Shown here piece after piece: positions 4,798 through 8,565 of a stretch of 8,565 bases of DNA; the stretch's first letter is position 1, and each line of letters opens with the position of its first letter. The notes below the pieces were generated by a model. That model ran no database searches. It was not told the DNA's origin and saw nothing but the letters and a program-made list of their open reading frames with translations. The stretch is taken from assembly GCA_002319815.1 (NCBI GenBank), contig DCFR01000033.1:56599-65163 (forward strand), in the 5' to 3' direction. A program made the translations under genes and the position numbers. The DNA comes from Megamonas sp. UBA1799 (GTDB taxonomy: Bacteria; Bacillota; Negativicutes; Selenomonadales; Selenomonadaceae).

Positions 4798-6150
4798 GTG
4801 CGTATCGTGATTGTGGGCGCGGGCAAACTGGGATACAGTATTGCGGAGCTTTTATCGAATGAGCAGTATGATGTGGTGGTGGTCGATCAGGATGAGGTGC
4901 GGCTGGAAGCAGCCAAGAACACCTTGGATGTGCTGACGATTTTGGCCAATGGCGCCAGTCCGATTACAATGAATGATCCGGATGTCCGGGGCGCAGATAT
5001 TTTGATTGCTGTGACTGCCAGTGATGAAGTGAATATGGTGGCTTGTATTCTGGCAAAAAAGCATGGAATTCAGCATACAGTGGCGCGTATTCGCGATATG
5101 CAGTTTATGTCGGAAGCCAAGGAATATCTGAAGAAAAACTTTGATATTGATCTTATGTTGAATCCGGAATTGATTACCGCTCTGGAAATTAATCGCATTC
5201 TGATGATGCCGGCTGCGCTTAATGTTGAGGATTTTGCCGGCGGTAAAGTGCGGCTTTTTGAGACGAAGGTAAAGCGGGATTCCTGCTTGGCTGATATTTG
5301 CTTCAAGGATCTCGATATGCCGGCGTCTATTTTGGCTGGCATGATTTTTCGTGATCATCGGATGATTATTCCGCATGGTGATGATTGTCTGAAGCCGGAT
5401 GATAATGCTTATTTTATCGGGGATCCTAAGGGCATTGAATCCTTCAGCGCTAATTTTGTGCAGCGTGATGCGCGCAAGCTGCAGCGCGCGCTCATTATTG
5501 GCGCTGGGCGGACTGGTCGTTTTTTGGCGCCGATGCTGGATAAACAAGGCGTCAAGGTGAAAGTCATTGAAAAAGATCATGAGCGCTGCCGTCTGGCAGC
5601 GGAACATCTTGCCGATGGGATTGTAATCTGTGGCGATGGGACAGATATTGATCTTTTGATGGAAGAGGGCGTCAATGAGGCAGATGTGGTGATCTGCCTG
5701 ACGGAAGATGATAAGTTAAATCTCATGCTGGCGTTGTTGGCAAAACATATGGGCGCAAAGAAAACAATTGTCCGGGTTGCTCGCAGCGAATACGTTGATT
5801 TGATGGAAAAAGTCGGTGTGGATATCGTTTTATCAGCGCGGCTTTTGTCGGCCAGCGAGGTTCTGGCTTTTGCCCGGCGCGGCGGCGTTGTTTCTGTATC
5901 GCTGTTGGAAGGCGCCAGGGCCGAGGTGGTTGAGGTGATTGTTTCGCAGGATTCTGCCGTCACTGGGCGGCCTCTGAAGGAGGTTCAGCTGCCGCGGGAA
6001 TGTCTGGTCTGCGCTTATGTGCGTAAGGAAGAAGCTTATGTGCCAAATGGTGATTCAGTTTTGCAGGCCGGTGATCGGGCTGTCTTATTTACTGATACCC
6101 GGTATTCACAAAAAGTGATGAAGTATTTTAAAGGCAGGGAAGAAGCATGA
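4798..6150 (+). CDS. trkA: Trk potassium uptake system protein TrkA (double RCK)
   Basis: A 450-residue cytoplasmic regulator that binds to TrkH potassium channels and gates them in response to nucleotides. Two RCK units lie in tandem. The first has a Rossmann site GAGKLG (7-12) with Asp30 at the end of the second strand, and an RCK-C part at about 145-225. The second has GAGRTG (235-240) with Glu258 in the equivalent place, and an RCK-C part at about 370-447. Length is close to that of the E. coli protein. The usual SP(D/E)-type turn of the first unit reads NGASPITMNDPDVRGAD (51-67), which keeps the fold's pattern. The start is GTG at 4798, set by GAGGAGGGA just upstream. The stop overlaps the start of the first trkH by 4 nt (ATGA), so the two are translationally coupled. 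Promoter and operator candidates lie at 4729-4765. Confidence 0.95.
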   Translation: MRIVIVGAGKLGYSIAELLSNEQYDVVVVDQDEVRLEAAKNTLDVLTILANGASPITMNDPDVRGADILIAVTASDEVNMVACILAKKHGIQHTVARIRDMQFMSEAKEYLKKNFDIDLMLNPELITALEINRILMMPAALNVEDFAGGKVRLFETKVKRDSCLADICFKDLDMPASILAGMIFRDHRMIIPHGDDCLKPDDNAYFIGDPKGIESFSANFVQRDARKLQRALIIGAGRTGRFLAPMLDKQGVKVKVIEKDHERCRLAAEHLADGIVICGDGTDIDLLMEEGVNEADVVICLTEDDKLNLMLALLAKHMGAKKTIVRVARSEYVDLMEKVGVDIVLSARLLSASEVLAFARRGGVVSVSLLEGARAEVVEVIVSQDSAVTGRPLKEVQLPRECLVCAYVRKEEAYVPNGDSVLQAGDRAVLFTDTRYSQKVMKYFKGREEA

Positions 6151-7592
6151 GCATCAAATTGCTGATGTTTATTTTGGGGCGGATCGCTTTGATCGCTGGC
6201 GTCGTGCTGCTTTTACCTTTGGGACTGGCCGTGGCGGAACAGGCTCCGGGGCAGGCGGCTTTTGCTGAAGCGGCGCTGCTTATGCTGGTATTGGGTTTAT
6301 TCTTGGCCCTGGCGGGACGCGGACATCAGCGCAAAGTTATGGTTCGTGAAGGAGCGCTGCTTTTAGTTCTGGTATGGTTGCTGCTGGGAATTACAGGCAT
6401 GCTGCCTTATTTGTTGGATGGGCGGCTGAACTGGCTGGATGCCGGCGTGGAAAGTATTTCCGGTTTTACGACGACCGGCATGAGCTGTCTGCCGGATTCC
6501 AGTCCGAGGCCGTTTCTTTTATGGCGCAGTCTGACGCATTGGCTGGGCGGATTGACTATCATTGTATCGTTAGTTACGGTTTTACCGGAAATTGGCGGTT
6601 GTTTCGGTATTACGTTGTCGCTGCATCAGAGCATAGCATTCAGCCAGATGTTGGGGCGGATGAAAAAAGCGGCTTATGGCGTCTGCAGCGTGTATATTTT
6701 TTTTACGCTGGTATTGACGGTTCTTTATCTTCTTTGCGGGCTGGGGCCATTTGATGCTTTAAATTTATCGCTGGTAACGCTGGCAACAGGCGGCCGGTAC
6801 AATTCACCGGCAATCAATGGGTTTGAAGATGTTTTACTGGCGACAGCGGCTATGGTTGGTATGTTTTTCTCCAGCGGTAATTTTTTATTGTATTGGGAAG
6901 CAGCGCGCCGCCGGCAATTGAAAGAAATTTTTCGGGATACTGAACTGCGGGCGTTTACATTTTTGATTGTGGTTTTTGGATTTATTACAGCGTGGCATCT
7001 TTGGCGATTTGGCGTATATGATATGTTTCATAGTTTGCGCTATGGCTTTTTTGAGGTTTTATCCTTTGCGAGTACGACCGGATTTGCTTCAAGTCATTTT
7101 GAAATCTGGCCGGCATTCGATCGGTATATCCTTTTTATTCTGGTGTTTGTCGGCGGCTGCATTGGTTCTTCGACCGGCGGCATCAAGGTGATTCGTTTTT
7201 TGGTCATGCTGAAATCAGCGGCGGCGGAAATGAAACGCATGCTGCATCCGCATATGATCGTGCATATTGCTTTGGACGGCGTTTCGGTGCCGTTAAAGGT
7301 AGTAGGTCGTATTTTGAGTTTCTTTTTTTTGTTTTTGTCCGTTTTTTTTATTTTTGTTTTGCTTATTTCCTTGTCAGGCATGACAGTGCTGGAATCTATG
7401 GGGTTGGCCGCTGCTTGTTTGTCCAGTGTCGGTCCGGCGGCTATGCTGGCCGGAGGAGCGGATTCTTTTGTTTATTTGCCGGCTTGGACTAAGGTGGCTT
7501 GCAGCTGTTTAATGATTCTGGGGCGTTTGGAAATTTTTTCATTTTTAATTGTCTTGCAGACGAGTTTCAGCAGTCTGCAGCGCAAATGGTAG
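6147..7592 (+). CDS. trkH: Trk potassium channel subunit TrkH, first copy
   Basis: A 481-residue inner-membrane potassium-translocating subunit, made of four membrane-pore loop-membrane repeats. Loop 1 is the standard ISGFTTTG (104-111). Loop 2 reads TLATGGRYN (211-219), with Arg217 where the family normally has Phe after Gly-Gly. Loop 3 is STTGFAS (309-315). Loop 4 is SSVGP (426-430). The conserved segments LLWRSLTHWLGG (124-135), IGSSTGGIKV (339-348) and LGRLEIFSF (458-466) confirm the family and show the protein is full length. The ATG overlaps the trkA stop by 4 nt, and GGCAGGGA inside trkA serves as its ribosome-binding site. The gene is followed at once by a second trkH. Several T8 tracts encode Phe-rich membrane segments. 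Family assignment is secure; whether this copy conducts normally, given Arg217, is open. Confidence 0.93.
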   Translation: MSIKLLMFILGRIALIAGVVLLLPLGLAVAEQAPGQAAFAEAALLMLVLGLFLALAGRGHQRKVMVREGALLLVLVWLLLGITGMLPYLLDGRLNWLDAGVESISGFTTTGMSCLPDSSPRPFLLWRSLTHWLGGLTIIVSLVTVLPEIGGCFGITLSLHQSIAFSQMLGRMKKAAYGVCSVYIFFTLVLTVLYLLCGLGPFDALNLSLVTLATGGRYNSPAINGFEDVLLATAAMVGMFFSSGNFLLYWEAARRRQLKEIFRDTELRAFTFLIVVFGFITAWHLWRFGVYDMFHSLRYGFFEVLSFASTTGFASSHFEIWPAFDRYILFILVFVGGCIGSSTGGIKVIRFLVMLKSAAAEMKRMLHPHMIVHIALDGVSVPLKVVGRILSFFFLFLSVFFIFVLLISLSGMTVLESMGLAAACLSSVGPAAMLAGGADSFVYLPAWTKVACSCLMILGRLEIFSFLIVLQTSFSSLQRKW

Positions 7593-7600
7593 GAAGGAGC
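7591..7600 (+). promoter_or_regulatory. Shine-Dalgarno site of the second trkH
   Basis: AGGAAGGAGC lies 8 nt before the TTG at 7609. Its first two bases are the last two of the TAG stop of the preceding trkH, so termination and re-initiation are coupled. There is no room for a separate promoter between the two genes. Confidence 0.8.
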
Positions 7601-7608
7601 GCTCAGGT

Positions 7609-8565
7609 TTGAATTTGGAAGTGGTTTCGTTTATTCTCGGGCGCTTGTCTTTTGCCTGTGGAAGCGTATTGGTTCTGCCGCTGCTGGTAGCATTTTTTTA
7701 TCAGGAATCCAGTATCCGGGCTTTTTTTGTGTCGATTTTTGTTTGCCTTGGTCTGGGCATGCTTCTTTGTCGGTTGGGCCGGTTGGAGACAGAGCATCTG
7801 AGTGTGCGGGAAGGTATTGCCATTACCGGGATTGGTTGGATTATGGTGACGTTTCTGGGGATGGTTCCCTATGCTGCCGGCGGTTATTTGAAAGTATTGG
7901 ACGGTGTTTTTGAGACGATTTCCGGTTTGTCGGGCACAGGAGCTACGGTGATTGATTCTCTGGAAACGCTGCCGCAAAGTATTCTTTTGTGGCGCAGTCT
8001 AACGCATTGGTTTGGCGGACTAGGAATTATTGTTATTTTTATCGCATTGCTGCCGCAGTTTGGCCGCGGCGCCGTTTATATGTTCAATGCCGAGAGCACC
8101 GGGCCGACTTCTGACCGCGTGCTGCCGCGCATTAAGTCTATGGCAATGGCGCTCTTTGCGGTGTATCTGGTGTTTACTGCTGCTGCGGCAGCTGTTTACA
8201 TGCTGTGCGGTATGAATTTTCTCGATGCAGTCGATCATTCGTTTTCTACGATTGCGACCGGCGGTTTTTCTAATTATGATGCCAGCATCACGCATTTTGA
8301 TAATCCGGTGCTGGAAGGCTGGATTATTTTTTTTATGGTGATTTCCAGCGCTAATTTTGGCATGTATGTCATGGCCTGGCGGCATGGCTGGCATGTAATC
8401 TGGGAAAATACCGAGTTTAAAACATATATTTTTCTGGTTTTGGCAACGACTGCAGCGGTGACAATTGATTTGGTCATGAACAGCAATTTGCCGGCGGCAA
8501 CTTCTTTTCGCTATGCGATTTTTCAGACGGCGTCCTTGTCTTCTACGACTGGATTTGTTTCGGCT
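7609..8565 (+). CDS. trkH: Trk potassium channel subunit TrkH, second copy (cut by window edge)
   Basis: The first 319 residues of a second TrkH-type protein; the frame is still open at the window end. It is clearly paralogous to the first copy, with shared segments such as FILGR (8-12), VREG (66-69), LLWRSLTHWFGGLGIIV (127-142) and STTGF (312-316), but it is diverged throughout, so it is not a recent duplicate. Loop 1 reads SGLSGTGATV (105-114): the family's usual TTTG is SGTG here, while the filter glycine (Gly111) is kept. Loop 2 is the standard STIATGGFSNYD (213-224). Loop 3 is SSTTGF (311-316). The start is TTG at 7609, chosen because AGGAAGGAGC precedes it at 8 nt; a second TTG (7615) and a GTG (7621) are less well placed. 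It is the third gene of the trk operon, and the rest of its C-terminal half lies outside the window. Confidence 0.9.
   Translation, partial: MNLEVVSFILGRLSFACGSVLVLPLLVAFFYQESSIRAFFVSIFVCLGLGMLLCRLGRLETEHLSVREGIAITGIGWIMVTFLGMVPYAAGGYLKVLDGVFETISGLSGTGATVIDSLETLPQSILLWRSLTHWFGGLGIIVIFIALLPQFGRGAVYMFNAESTGPTSDRVLPRIKSMAMALFAVYLVFTAAAAAVYMLCGMNFLDAVDHSFSTIATGGFSNYDASITHFDNPVLEGWIIFFMVISSANFGMYVMAWRHGWHVIWENTEFKTYIFLVLATTAAVTIDLVMNSNLPAATSFRYAIFQTASLSSTTGFVSA

Noticed and set aside
4852..5607. 251-codon minus-strand open frame opposite trkA
   Set aside because: It is antisense to a secure gene, its composition (rich in His, Ile, Asn, Gln) is that of a reverse translation, and it shows no domain.
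7603..8486. Minus-strand open frames opposite the second trkH
   Set aside because: They are antisense to a clear TrkH reading frame that is open to the window edge.

Overview
The window holds six protein genes, one cut by the right edge. It suggests an anaerobic, mid-GC Firmicute-type bacterium, possibly a Negativicute such as a Phascolarctobacterium or Acidaminococcus relative. The grounds are strong purine-rich Shine-Dalgarno sites, TTG and GTG starts, an LCP wall-polymer ligase, a flavodomain-rubredoxin protein typical of strict anaerobes, and a Trk potassium system. The taxonomy is an inference; there is no rRNA or other marker in the window. No mobile element, CRISPR array, tRNA or rRNA was seen.

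Left part, minus strand (25-1855): a LytR-CpsA-Psr (LCP) protein with its own near-consensus sigma-A promoter. Upstream of it is a small coiled-coil protein of unknown function, also with a near-consensus promoter. That promoter overlaps the longest possible reading frame and shows that translation must start further in, at 1855.

Middle, plus strand (2259-4594): a DASS/SLC13 dicarboxylate-type transporter closed by a clear intrinsic terminator, then a flavin reductase-like/rubredoxin fusion (high-molecular-weight rubredoxin) also closed by an intrinsic terminator. The 5' leaders of the transporter and of the divergent coiled-coil gene carry the same 19-nt sequence at nearly the same distance from the start codon (33 and 31 nt). 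The AT-rich spacer between them also contains repeated TATTTAAATAAT palindromic blocks. This paired-leader architecture is the most unusual non-coding signal in the window.

Right part, plus strand (4798-8565): a tightly packed potassium-uptake operon, trkA-trkH-trkH. trkA and the first trkH overlap by 4 nt (ATGA). The second trkH starts with TTG behind a Shine-Dalgarno that contains the first trkH stop codon, and it runs off the window. The two TrkH paralogues deviate from the usual filter sequence in different pore loops: Arg after the Gly-Gly of loop 2 in the first, and SGTG in place of TTTG in loop 1 of the second. This raises the possibility of functional division or heterodimers served by one TrkA.
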